DNA of 64,000 nt. It comes from Flavobacteriales bacterium (lineage in GTDB: Bacteria > Bacteroidota > Bacteroidia > Flavobacteriales_C > GCA-002722245). Positions 27,124 to 35,276 of the stretch are shown here, one piece after another. The stretch covers positions 124,001-188,000 of the forward strand of contig JAHEZL010000003.1 of the NCBI GenBank assembly GCA_023251095.1. Direction: 5' to 3'. The notes beneath the pieces were generated by a model. It did no database searches and was not told the origin of the DNA. It was given only the letters and a program-made list of their open reading frames with translations. A program made the translations under genes and the position numbers. Numbering within the stretch: position 1 is the stretch's first letter; the number at the start of each line of letters is the position of its first letter.

Positions 27124-28664
27124 AAAGAGTATTATTTCTCCTCATAATATTTCTCCCCTTGTTTTCTTTCGCACAGGAAAAAACCACTTTGCGTAAAGTG
27201 AACGAAGCTATTGTAAATACCTTCACTCCTGTTTCAGATACAGTCACGTATTATTTCTTTTACGAAGTTCCTTTTCTCGGATTTTCAATTCCGCTGATTT
27301 TAATTTGGTTGGTGGTGGGAGCCTTGTTTTGTACGGTTTACATGAAGTTTGTCAATATCAGAGGATTCAAACATGCCATCAATATTGTGCGTGGTAAATA
27401 TGATTTCCCCGGAAAGAAAAAAGACGGATCGGCAGTCACCGGCCAGGTTTCGCATTTTCAGGCTTTAACCGCTGCGCTCTCCGGAACCATCGGTTTGGGA
27501 AATATTACCGGTGTTGCTGTAGCCATTGCTATTGGCGGTCCGGGCGCTACTTTCTGGATGATAATTGCGGGGATACTGGGCATGTCGTCCAAATTTGTAG
27601 AATGTACTTTAGGCGTGAAATACAGAAATGAAAATGCCAACGGTAGTGTTTCAGGCGGACCGATGTATTATCTCAGCAAAGGATTTTCTAACAGAGGAAT
27701 GGCCGGATTAGGAAAGATTCTGGCTGTATTTTTTGCGATAATGTGTGTGGGTGGTTCCTTAAGCGGAGGCAACATGTTTCAGGTCAATCAGGCCAGAGTG
27801 CAGTTTCAAAGCCTGTCGGGAATTTTCGGCAGCTTCTGGCAAACGGAAGACGGGGCATTGTTGTTTGGAGTCATCATAGCTGTATTAACAGGTGTGGTGA
27901 TCATAGGCGGAATAAAAAGTATTGCGCGTGTTACCGATAAACTGGTGCCTTTTATGTGCGCCTTATATGTGATTTCCGCACTCATCATTTTAGGGTTTTT
28001 CTATGATAAAATTCCATCAGCTTTTAAATTGATTTTCAACGGCGCATTAAATTTTGAGGCGGGGATAGGTGGTGCGGTGGGGGCCATGATTCAGGGTTTT
28101 AAGCGTGCCGCGTTTTCCAACGAAGCGGGAATTGGTTCTGCTGCCATTGCGCATTCGGCGGTGAAAACTGATGAACCTGTCACCGAAGGATTGGTTTCTT
28201 TACTGGAGCCTTTTATTGATACCGTTGTGATTTGCACCATGACCGCTTTGGTTTTGGTAGTTACCGGAACCTACAATCACCAGGGAGTGCAGGGCGTTGA
28301 AATGACGGCCGAAGCTTTCCACAGCGTTTTCGGTTATTTGGGAAATATCATTTTAACGATTGCAGTTTTGTTATTTGCCTTTGCCACCATGATTACCTGG
28401 AGTTATTACGGATTGAAATCATGGGGTTATCTTTTTGGAGAAAATATATACATGAAGAATCTCTATAAAATAATTTTTTGTGCCTTTGTGGTGGTGGGCT
28501 CTGTGTTGTCGCTGGATAATTTAGTCGGCTTGTCCGATGCTTTGATTTTTGCCATGGCCATTCCCAACATGATAGGATTGTATGTGATGGCGCCTGAAAT
28601 AAAACGAGACCTAACAATTTTTTTAGCCCGCATAAAATCGGGTGAGATTAAGCCTTATAAATAA
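27120..28664 (+). CDS. Alanine/glycine:cation symporter (AGCS family)
   Basis: This is a 514-residue inner-membrane transporter that takes up alanine or glycine with sodium or protons. The GTG start overlaps the upstream stop codon by 4 bases. An N-terminal signal-like helix ending FSFAQ is followed by a periplasmic segment, then about ten membrane helices. AGCS signatures are ALTAALSGTIGLGNITGVAVAIAIGGPGA (split across residues 118-145), GGPMYYLSKGF near 175, and the segment KRAAFSNEAGIGSAAIAHSA near 328. The cleavable-looking leader is an extension often seen in this phylum. Confidence 0.92.
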   Translation: MKRVLFLLIIFLPLFSFAQEKTTLRKVNEAIVNTFTPVSDTVTYYFFYEVPFLGFSIPLILIWLVVGALFCTVYMKFVNIRGFKHAINIVRGKYDFPGKKKDGSAVTGQVSHFQALTAALSGTIGLGNITGVAVAIAIGGPGATFWMIIAGILGMSSKFVECTLGVKYRNENANGSVSGGPMYYLSKGFSNRGMAGLGKILAVFFAIMCVGGSLSGGNMFQVNQARVQFQSLSGIFGSFWQTEDGALLFGVIIAVLTGVVIIGGIKSIARVTDKLVPFMCALYVISALIILGFFYDKIPSAFKLIFNGALNFEAGIGGAVGAMIQGFKRAAFSNEAGIGSAAIAHSAVKTDEPVTEGLVSLLEPFIDTVVICTMTALVLVVTGTYNHQGVQGVEMTAEAFHSVFGYLGNIILTIAVLLFAFATMITWSYYGLKSWGYLFGENIYMKNLYKIIFCAFVVVGSVLSLDNLVGLSDALIFAMAIPNMIGLYVMAPEIKRDLTIFLARIKSGEIKPYK

Positions 28665-28670
28665 AATTGG

Positions 28671-29519
28671 ATGAACTATCCTTTTCTTTTTGCACGAAAA
28701 GAAAGAAAGGGTTTGTATGTACTGCTCTTGCTTTCTGTTGTATTTATTGTCGGGAAATTTTATTTCTTCCCGGCACCCGCCGCTATTGTGGGTAATTCAA
28801 AGATGGAAAAGCCGCTTGAAAAAAACATACCGCTTTATAAAACCCCATTGAATTCTTTTGATCCTAATCAACTCAAAGCTTCGGAATGGCTGGCGCTCGG
28901 ATTGGATCAGAAAGTTGCTGCGCGAATAGAAAAATATATTTCAAAGGGCGGACATTTTTATGAAGCAAAAGATTTATTGAAGATGTATGGTATGGATACT
29001 TCTTTTTACAAAAAAGTGGAAAGTAAAATCTACATTGCTGCCCAAGAAAAAAAGGAAAATAAATTTGAAAAGAAAACATATCCTTCAAAAACCTATGCCC
29101 CTTACGAAAAGAAAGTAAAACCCATTGTTGAAATAAATGGAGCTACCCCCGAACAGCTCGTTGAAGTAGACGGAATAGGAGAGAAGCTGGCTGCCCGAAT
29201 TATTAAATATCGCGATTTGCTGGGTGGATTTGTGCGCAAAGAACAATTGCTAAAAGTATATGGAATGGATTCGGTCAACTATGCTAAAATTCAAAATCAG
29301 ATTTCGGTTGATGCCTCATTGGTGCAGCGTATTGATGTAAATAAGGCAAGCATGGAAGAACTTTCTAAAGTGAAGTTTGTTGGTGTTAAACGCGCAAAAG
29401 CCATTCTTGCTTACCGACAACAACATGGTGATTTTTCATCCTTAAAAGATTTGCTGAAAACACAGGTTATCTCTGATTCTATTTTATATTTGATTGAACC
29501 ATATATCCAGCTCAAATGA
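28671..29519 (+). CDS. Membrane-anchored helix-hairpin-helix protein (ComEA-like repeats)
   Basis: This 282-residue protein has one membrane helix near residues 17-34 and three helix-hairpin-helix units. The first (LGLDQKVAARIEKYISKGG) is at about 75-120, the second (VDGIGEKLAARIIKYRDLLGG) at about 160-205, and the third (VKFVGVKRAKAILAYRQQHG) at about 228-275. Such repeats bind DNA without sequence preference; ComEA uses them to capture DNA during uptake. Here the domain would face the periplasm if the N-terminus is cytoplasmic. The gene overlaps apt by 4 bases. A role in DNA uptake is possible but not shown by its neighbours. Confidence 0.85.
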   Translation: MNYPFLFARKERKGLYVLLLLSVVFIVGKFYFFPAPAAIVGNSKMEKPLEKNIPLYKTPLNSFDPNQLKASEWLALGLDQKVAARIEKYISKGGHFYEAKDLLKMYGMDTSFYKKVESKIYIAAQEKKENKFEKKTYPSKTYAPYEKKVKPIVEINGATPEQLVEVDGIGEKLAARIIKYRDLLGGFVRKEQLLKVYGMDSVNYAKIQNQISVDASLVQRIDVNKASMEELSKVKFVGVKRAKAILAYRQQHGDFSSLKDLLKTQVISDSILYLIEPYIQLK

Positions 29520-30043
29520 TAGCCGATAAAATAAAAAAAACAGTAAGGGATATTCCCGATTTTCCTAAACCGGGAATTATTTTCAAAGACATTACTCCGC
29601 TTTTAATCGACTTTAAATTAAGAGAAGAATTGATTGATGCCTTTGCCGAAAAGCTCAAGCATCTAAAAATTGATGCATTGATAGGCGTGGAGAGTCGAGG
29701 TTTTCTATTTGGTATTCCGCTCGCCAACCGTTTGGAAATTCCTTTCGTTCCTGTGCGCAAAGCCGGAAAACTGCCTTACAGCACTTACAAAGTTTCTTAT
29801 GATTTGGAATACGGTCAGGCAGAAGTTGAAATACACTCTGATGCTATTCACAAGGGAAGCAGGGTTTTTATTCACGACGATTTACTGGCAACAGGTGGAA
29901 CGGCGGGTGCCGCCGCCCAGCTGGTTGAAAAAATGGGCGCTGAGGTAGCTGGCTTCGGATTTATCATTGAACTCTCCTTTTTAAAAGGCAGGGAAAATTT
30001 ATTGCAGTATAGCCATAACATAATTTCCTTAGCGACGTATTGA
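29516..30043 (+). CDS. apt: Adenine phosphoribosyltransferase
   Basis: Apt salvages adenine to AMP using PRPP. The 175-residue protein opens with VRDIPDFPKPGIIFKDITPLL, contains the PRPP-binding loop VFIHDDLLATGGTAGAA near residue 121, and has the adenine-specific stretch GVESRGFLFG near 60. Length and motifs are standard. It overlaps the HhH gene by 4 bases and is followed by the acyl-CoA dehydrogenase gene after 32 bases. Confidence 0.95.
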   Translation: MIADKIKKTVRDIPDFPKPGIIFKDITPLLIDFKLREELIDAFAEKLKHLKIDALIGVESRGFLFGIPLANRLEIPFVPVRKAGKLPYSTYKVSYDLEYGQAEVEIHSDAIHKGSRVFIHDDLLATGGTAGAAAQLVEKMGAEVAGFGFIIELSFLKGRENLLQYSHNIISLATY

Positions 30044-30075
30044 GCCATAAGTCATTCATAATTCAAAACCACACT

Positions 30076-31215
30076 ATGGATTTTAGCCACAATGAAAACC
30101 AAAAGATGATTGCGCAAATGGTGCGTGATTTCGGACAAAAAAACATTCTTCCAAACAGAAATCACTGGGACGAAAAACAAATTTTTCCTGTGGAGTTGTT
30201 CAAACAAATGGGAGAACTCGGATTGATGGGCGTTTTGGTTCCTACTGAATATGGTGGTTCGGGCTTTGGTTATTTTGAATACGTAACAGCGATCACTGAA
30301 GTTTCTAAAATTTGCGGTGGTATCGGTTTATCCATGGCGGCTCACAATTCATTGTGCACCAACCATATTTTATACTTCGGTTCAGAAGAACAAAAACAAA
30401 AATATCTTCCAAAATTAGCTACTGCCGAATATATCGGAGCCTGGGGTTTAACAGAACCAAGTACGGGTTCCGACGCAGGAAACATGAGAACCACTGCGGT
30501 TAAAGATGGTGATCATTGGATCATCAACGGATCAAAAACTTTTATTACTCATGGTATTTCCGGAGATGTAGTTGTACTCATGACCCGCACCGGAAAAATG
30601 GGAGAAAAAAACAATGCAACGGCTTTCATTATTGATAAAGGAACACCGGGTTTTACTACCGGTAAAAAAGAAGATAAGCTTGGAATGCGCGCTTCGGAAA
30701 CTGCCGAATTGATTTTTCAGGACATGCGTATTCCTGATTCCTGCAGAATGGGAGAAGTAGGCAGCGGATTCAAACAAGCTTTGGCGATATTGGATGGCGG
30801 CCGAATTTCCATTGCATCTCTTGGTTTAGGAATCGCAAAAGGCGCTTACGAAGCAGCTTTAAAATATTCAAAAGAAAGACAACAGTTCGGGAAATCTATT
30901 TCTGAATTTCAGGCCATTGCTTTTAAACTGGCCGATATGGCTACAAAAATTGAAGCTGCAGAATTATTGATTTTCCATGCTGCTTATCTCAAAAATAATC
31001 ATCTTCCGGTTTCTAAAGAATCGGCTATGGCGAAATACTATTCTTCTGAAATTGCAGTAGAAGTAGCCAATGACGGTGTTCAGATTTTTGGCGGATATGG
31101 ATACATTAAAGATTTTCCGGCAGAGAAATTTTACAGAGATGCTAAGCTTTGTACTATTGGAGAGGGAACTAGTGAGATTCAAAAAGTGGTGATCAGTAGG
31201 GAGATATTGAAATAA
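30076..31215 (+). CDS. Acyl-CoA dehydrogenase
   Basis: This FAD enzyme introduces a 2,3-double bond into acyl-CoA in fatty-acid or amino-acid breakdown. The ATG at 30076 (MDFSHNENQKM) is preferred to the TTG at 30040; it gives 379 residues, the usual length. Motifs are AWGLTEPSTGSDAGNM near residue 120, the FAD segment SKERQQFGKSISEFQA near 265, and the C-terminal GGYGYIKDFPAEKFYRD...IGEGTSEIQ. The Glu in that last motif is the usual catalytic base. It probably forms the end of the run starting at 24680. A 50-bp inverted repeat follows. Confidence 0.93.
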   Translation: MDFSHNENQKMIAQMVRDFGQKNILPNRNHWDEKQIFPVELFKQMGELGLMGVLVPTEYGGSGFGYFEYVTAITEVSKICGGIGLSMAAHNSLCTNHILYFGSEEQKQKYLPKLATAEYIGAWGLTEPSTGSDAGNMRTTAVKDGDHWIINGSKTFITHGISGDVVVLMTRTGKMGEKNNATAFIIDKGTPGFTTGKKEDKLGMRASETAELIFQDMRIPDSCRMGEVGSGFKQALAILDGGRISIASLGLGIAKGAYEAALKYSKERQQFGKSISEFQAIAFKLADMATKIEAAELLIFHAAYLKNNHLPVSKESAMAKYYSSEIAVEVANDGVQIFGGYGYIKDFPAEKFYRDAKLCTIGEGTSEIQKVVISREILK

Positions 31216-31237
31216 CACTCACTCACTTACGTCATCA

Positions 31238-31370
31238 CTCCCTACGTCATTGCGAAATTTTTGTACTCAAAAATGAAGCAACCTCATTATGAGTTGGATT
31301 TAAAATCAAAAAAGTATGTAATGAGTTTGCTTCATTTTTGAGTACAAAAATTTCGCAATGACGTAGGGAG
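31238..31370. repeat. Long inverted repeat, copy 1 (between convergent genes)
   Basis: The arms at 31238-31287 and 31321-31370 match at 49 of 50 positions and enclose a 33-base loop. The arm core contains TACGTCATTGCGAAATTT and AAAAATGAAGCAA. The same arm, in the opposite orientation, occurs at 40656-40792. It lies between the stop codons of the acyl-CoA dehydrogenase and MFS genes. The TACGTCAT motif also appears just before the left arm at about 31229. Confidence 0.9.
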
Positions 31371-31376
31371 CGTAAG

Positions 31377-32615
31377 CTACTCCTCAATAAAATCTAAATC
31401 CTTCCCGAAAGTCTCCTCAATATTTCTCAGGCAGATAAAGGCCACTATAAAGAGCAATGCACCAACACCAACAATGGAAGAGAGTGCTGAAAATCCAAGC
31501 ATAGATTTACACAAGCCAATTAAAAGAGTAGTGAGAATCAATGAGCCTCTCACAAAATTTGGAGCAGTGGTGGTTACCGTTGAGCGGATATTGGTTCCGA
31601 ATAATTCCGATGCAGTGCTCATGAATACTGCCCAGTAGCCCGTACATAATCCAAGGAAGAAGGTGATGGTGTAAAAGGTGGTGAGCGATTGGTGCCCGAA
31701 TAAAAAGTAAGAGCAAACACAGAGAAAGGTCATTATTAAAAAGATCAAAATGGTTTTCTTTCTGCTTTTAATTATCTGACTGATCCATCCGCTCAGAAAA
31801 TCCCCAATGGTTAATCCCGCAAAAGCAAAAGTTACCGCTGTTCCTGCCTTTGGTAAATCTGTCATCCCCATGGCCTTTGCTGTTTCAGGGGAAAAGGTCA
31901 CCAAAATTCCTATCACATACCAGATGGGAAATCCTGTGGCTATGATGCTGAAATATTTATAAGCGGTTTTTCGCGATGAAAATAAAGAGAAGAAATTTCC
32001 TTTGCTCACTCCGCTTTCGGCCACATGTGAATACATTCCCGATTCGTAAATTCCTATGCGAAGCAAGAGTAAAGCGAGTCCCATGGCACCACCGAGGTAG
32101 TAAGAATGTCGCCAATTGTCTAAAAATTCCCCTGAGATGCCCGCCACCACAGCTCCAAAAACACCCACTGTAGCCACTATCATTGTTCCGTAACCCCTTT
32201 TGTCCTTGTGCATGCTTTCACTTACCAGAGTGATTCCTGCGCCTAATTCTCCCGCCAAACCGATGCCTGCTAAAAATCTGCAAATAGTGTACATAGGAAT
32301 AGTATCTACAAAACCGTTGGCAATATTGGCCAGGGAATACGTTAAAATGGATCCGAATAAAACCGATAATCTTCCTTTTTTATCGCCCAGTATTCCCCAA
32401 AAAATTCCTCCCAGTAACATTCCCGCCATCTGCCAGTTCAGCAATGACTCCCCTACGGTTTTTATTTCATCCGGTCCCAAGCCCAAATCCGTTAAACTGG
32501 CTTTGCGAACTACTCCAAAAAGAATCAAATCATAGATGTCGACAAAGTAGCCCAAAGCCGCTACAATCACAATCATGTAGGTGTTTTTAGATGTTTTTAC
32601 AGAGTCGGATGTCAT
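31377..32615 (-). CDS. MFS transporter
   Basis: This is a 412-residue inner-membrane protein with about twelve hydrophobic helices. The major-facilitator loop GILGDKKGRLSVLFGS near residue 75 matches the G-x-x-x-D-[RK]-x-G-R-[RK] signature. RFLAGIGLAGELGAGITLVSE follows near residue 113, as in the metabolite:H+ or sialate/aromatic-acid symporter branches. The substrate cannot be told. It is a single-gene unit convergent with the acyl-CoA dehydrogenase gene and divergent from the long-helix gene at 32791. Confidence 0.85.
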   Translation of the reverse strand: MTSDSVKTSKNTYMIVIVAALGYFVDIYDLILFGVVRKASLTDLGLGPDEIKTVGESLLNWQMAGMLLGGIFWGILGDKKGRLSVLFGSILTYSLANIANGFVDTIPMYTICRFLAGIGLAGELGAGITLVSESMHKDKRGYGTMIVATVGVFGAVVAGISGEFLDNWRHSYYLGGAMGLALLLLRIGIYESGMYSHVAESGVSKGNFFSLFSSRKTAYKYFSIIATGFPIWYVIGILVTFSPETAKAMGMTDLPKAGTAVTFAFAGLTIGDFLSGWISQIIKSRKKTILIFLIMTFLCVCSYFLFGHQSLTTFYTITFFLGLCTGYWAVFMSTASELFGTNIRSTVTTTAPNFVRGSLILTTLLIGLCKSMLGFSALSSIVGVGALLFIVAFICLRNIEETFGKDLDFIEE

Positions 32616-32710
32616 AGTTTCTTTTTGATTCAGATGGCCTCAAAAATATAATTATTTTCCAGAGTAGCCCTAGCTTTTTTTGATATCCTGTTGATAAAAA
32701 TCAAACGATG

Positions 32711-32743
32711 TTGCGGAGGTAGGATTTGTATGTGGTATATTTG
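32711..32743 (+). promoter_or_regulatory. Promoter of the long-helix gene at 32791
   Basis: TTG at 32711-32713 and an exact TATATTTG at 32736-32743 are separated by 22 bases. Transcription would start near 32750, which is after the ATG at 32749 and supports the ATG at 32791 as the true start. Confidence 0.55.
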
Positions 32744-32790
32744 TAAATATGACAGACTTTACTTCGTTTAATTTTAAATCATTTTTTAAA

Positions 32791-34113
32791 ATGAAAACAA
32801 CCGGCAAATATCGATTTATAGCCATTTGTATACTGATGGCAGGAATGTTTTTCGTTCCAATATCTACACAGGCTCAAAGCACAAATTTTAAAACTGAAGC
32901 TGCTGCCAAGAAAAAGAAATTGCAGGAAGAAGAGGCTAAAAAAGCAGCTGAAAGAGAGCAAAAGAAAAAGGAATATGATGCTCAGCTGAAAAAGCAAAAG
33001 GAATTAGAAAAAGCTAAAAAAGCGCAGTTAGAAGCGCAAATCAAAATAGAGGAAGAAGCCAAAAAAAAGGCCGATGAAAAGCAAAAAGCGGATATGGCTC
33101 TTCAATTGAAAAAAATAAAAGAGGAACAAAGAATCAAAGCAGAAAAAGACGCCATCGCTTTAAAACAAGAGGCTTACAAAGCACAGCAGGCAAAAGAGGA
33201 AGCTGAAAAACAGGAACAGTTGAAAGCTCAGCAAATTAAAGAACAACAAGCTTTAGATGCTATCGACAAACTTTACAAAGACAAAATTGAACAACAAAAC
33301 AAACAGGCGCAGCATGATCAGGAAATGTTCAATAAAGAAAAGGAGGCTTTGGAAAAACAAATGAAAGCAGCCGAGGAGGCAGCACAAGACAGATTAAAAA
33401 AAATGAAGGAATACGATGAAGCCAAGAAGAAAATTCAGGGGGATCTCGACAATAACAGTTTAGACAAAAGCAAAAAGGAAACCGAAGAACAGGCCCGTGC
33501 CAGAAAAGAACTGGAGCTGAAAAAACTCAACGATAAAATTGCTAAAGAAAAAGAATTGATAGAAAGCAAAAAGCGCAGTGCCGAAGAGGAAGCTAAATTG
33601 CTGGAGATTCAAAAGAAAGAGCTGGAGTTAAAAGCTAAAATCGCAAAATTTAATGAGGAATCGAAGTTAGCTGCTAAAAAAGAAGAGGAAGATTATCAGC
33701 GCCAATTGGCAGAAGAACAGGAGAAAATTAAATTAAGAATTGAAGCTCAAAAATTCAGAGAAGCTCAAAAGCAAAAGGATAAAGAGCTGAAAGAAAAATT
33801 TGAAGCTGAGGAAAAAGCAAAACTGGAAGCGGCAGAAAAAGCAAAAAAAGATAAGGAAGCGGAAGAAAAAAAATTAGCTGATGAGAAAGTTGCTGCTGAA
33901 GCGGCTAAAGCAAAAGCTGAAGAAGAACGTAAAAAACAAAACGAAGAGAAAATTAAAAAAGCAGAAACAAGTGTAACCGATCAGGAGAAAAAATTTCAGG
34001 AAATGAAGGAGGCAGAAGAAAAAGCGAGGTTGGAGCGTGAAAGAATAAGAAAAGAAAAACTCAAACAACTGCAGGACGAAGCGGATAAGCTAAAGGAAAG
34101 CGAGACGAAATAA
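32791..34113 (+). CDS. Exported long-helix (Lys/Glu/Ala-rich coiled-coil) protein
   Basis: The ATG at 32791 gives 440 residues with a clear signal peptide (MKTTGKYRFIAICILMAGMFF to about STQAQ). The remainder, from about residue 35 to the end, is one almost unbroken highly charged helix of Lys, Glu, Ala and Gln. It resembles the periplasm-spanning part of TolA, but no TolA C-terminal domain or membrane anchor is present. It has its own promoter and a strong bidirectional terminator. It resembles the central part of the protein at 50060-52252. The function is unknown; a periplasmic spacer or scaffold is a guess. Confidence 0.7.
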   Translation: MKTTGKYRFIAICILMAGMFFVPISTQAQSTNFKTEAAAKKKKLQEEEAKKAAEREQKKKEYDAQLKKQKELEKAKKAQLEAQIKIEEEAKKKADEKQKADMALQLKKIKEEQRIKAEKDAIALKQEAYKAQQAKEEAEKQEQLKAQQIKEQQALDAIDKLYKDKIEQQNKQAQHDQEMFNKEKEALEKQMKAAEEAAQDRLKKMKEYDEAKKKIQGDLDNNSLDKSKKETEEQARARKELELKKLNDKIAKEKELIESKKRSAEEEAKLLEIQKKELELKAKIAKFNEESKLAAKKEEEDYQRQLAEEQEKIKLRIEAQKFREAQKQKDKELKEKFEAEEKAKLEAAEKAKKDKEAEEKKLADEKVAAEAAKAKAEEERKKQNEEKIKKAETSVTDQEKKFQEMKEAEEKARLERERIRKEKLKQLQDEADKLKESETK

Positions 34114-34148
34114 AAAAAAGGAGCGAATATCATTCGCTCCTTTTTTTT
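34112..34148. terminator. Bidirectional intrinsic terminator
   Basis: A stem of eight A:T pairs plus GGAGCGAAT/ATTCGCTCC (34112-34128 and 34132-34148) has a 3-base loop. A-rich and T-rich sides give a U-tract in either direction. It lies between the convergent long-helix and prohibitin-like genes. Confidence 0.9.
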
Positions 34149-34165
34149 GTTTTAAAACATAAAGA

Positions 34166-34951
34166 CTAATTGGTGGTATTCAGCAGATGCGTTTTTCCAT
34201 CCGTGATAATGATTTTAGAATTTGGTGAATTCACCAGTGTTTTCAACATTTCAATCTGGTTGTAATCCAACTGTTTTTGTGTGATCGATTCGCTGATGAT
34301 CAACTGTGATTTTTTGATCCCTTCCGCTTCAATTACTTTTCTTTCCGCTTCTTTTTGAGCTTGTTGAATGATGTACTCCATTTTTAAAGCCAATTGTTCT
34401 GCATTCACTTTTTCCTGAATGGCTTGAACCATTTGCGGAGGAAGAATGATGTCTTTTAACAATACTGCATCGATAACAAATCCATGTTTGGAAATGTGAT
34501 CTGTCAGCTCTTCTGCAATCGCTCTTTCTACTTTATTTCTTTCGGTTGCATACAATTCTTTGGCAAAATAACGGGAGCTGATTTCACGGGCTGTTGCTCT
34601 GAAGTTACTCAACACCATTACTTCTTCGTAGTTGGTTCCGAACTTGGTATAAACACTTTGAACGGAATCCGGATTAAGATGGTAGAGTAAGCTGATTTCG
34701 GCATTCACACTCAATCCTTCTTTGGTTGGTAAAGGCAATACGTTGAAAACTTCAACCGTTTGAATATTGATCAAAACAACTTTACTTACAAAGGGATTGT
34801 ACCAACGCAGTCCTTGAGTGTTAGGCTTTCCGATAATTTTACCGAGAGTTTGTTTAATTCCCATTTCACCGGGATGAACAACAACGCATTGTTGTAAGAA
34901 CAGAGCCAGAGCGATGAGCATTGGCGCCATAAATAAAGTTTTGTTTCGCAT
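34166..34951 (-). CDS. Prohibitin-like SPFH/Band 7 lipoprotein
   Basis: This 261-residue SPFH-domain protein starts with a hydrophobic leader ending LFLQQC, a non-standard but plausible lipobox (Cys22). Then comes VVVHPGEMGIKQTLGKIIG, the opening strand of the prohibitin/Band 7 domain. The domain runs to about residue 190 (LKDIILPPQMVQAIQEKVNAEQ) and is followed by a helical EAERKVIEAEGIKKSQ segment. Such proteins form large ring assemblies at membranes and often support quality-control proteases. If lipidated, it would sit in the periplasm. No NfeD-type partner is adjacent. Confidence 0.85.
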   Translation of the reverse strand: MRNKTLFMAPMLIALALFLQQCVVVHPGEMGIKQTLGKIIGKPNTQGLRWYNPFVSKVVLINIQTVEVFNVLPLPTKEGLSVNAEISLLYHLNPDSVQSVYTKFGTNYEEVMVLSNFRATAREISSRYFAKELYATERNKVERAIAEELTDHISKHGFVIDAVLLKDIILPPQMVQAIQEKVNAEQLALKMEYIIQQAQKEAERKVIEAEGIKKSQLIISESITQKQLDYNQIEMLKTLVNSPNSKIIITDGKTHLLNTTN

Positions 34952-35276
34952 AGTTTGAGTTTTTAATATAGGATATAAATATATTAATAAAGTTACAGGA
35001 GCGATTGTTTTTTACTTTTTCCTTGATGAAAAAGTAACAAAAAATCAAGAGCTAAGACCTGCTTCAGCCCGCGTCGAAAAATTTTTACGGCCTGATGCCT
35101 AAAATTTTTCTCCCGCCACCGCCGGCCCGCATCTTGGCTCGGGCCTTCGCACCAAGTTAGTGGCCCATTCTTTGAAGTCCATTTTATTGAACATGGTTGG
35201 TAGGTAGTGCACTTCTCCCTTTGATAAAAGGGAGAGTGCGAAGGGATTCTGTGTGATGGCAGAGGGATTTATATTT
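34952..35276. other. 325-base intergenic region with hairpins and a locally GC-rich block
   Basis: No convincing gene is present. A hairpin with arms TTACTTTTTC (35012-35021) and its complement (35028-35037) is followed by AAAAAATCAAG. A GC-rich block spans about 35062-35175 and is unlike the surrounding DNA. A second hairpin CTCCCTTT/AAAGGGAG (35215-35222 and 35227-35234) lies near the thiolase gene. Together these look like a mosaic of dispersed intergenic repeats of a kind I recall from other Bacteroidota. Small reading frames on the minus strand (35099-35290) have no family resemblance and are probably not genes. Confidence 0.5.
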
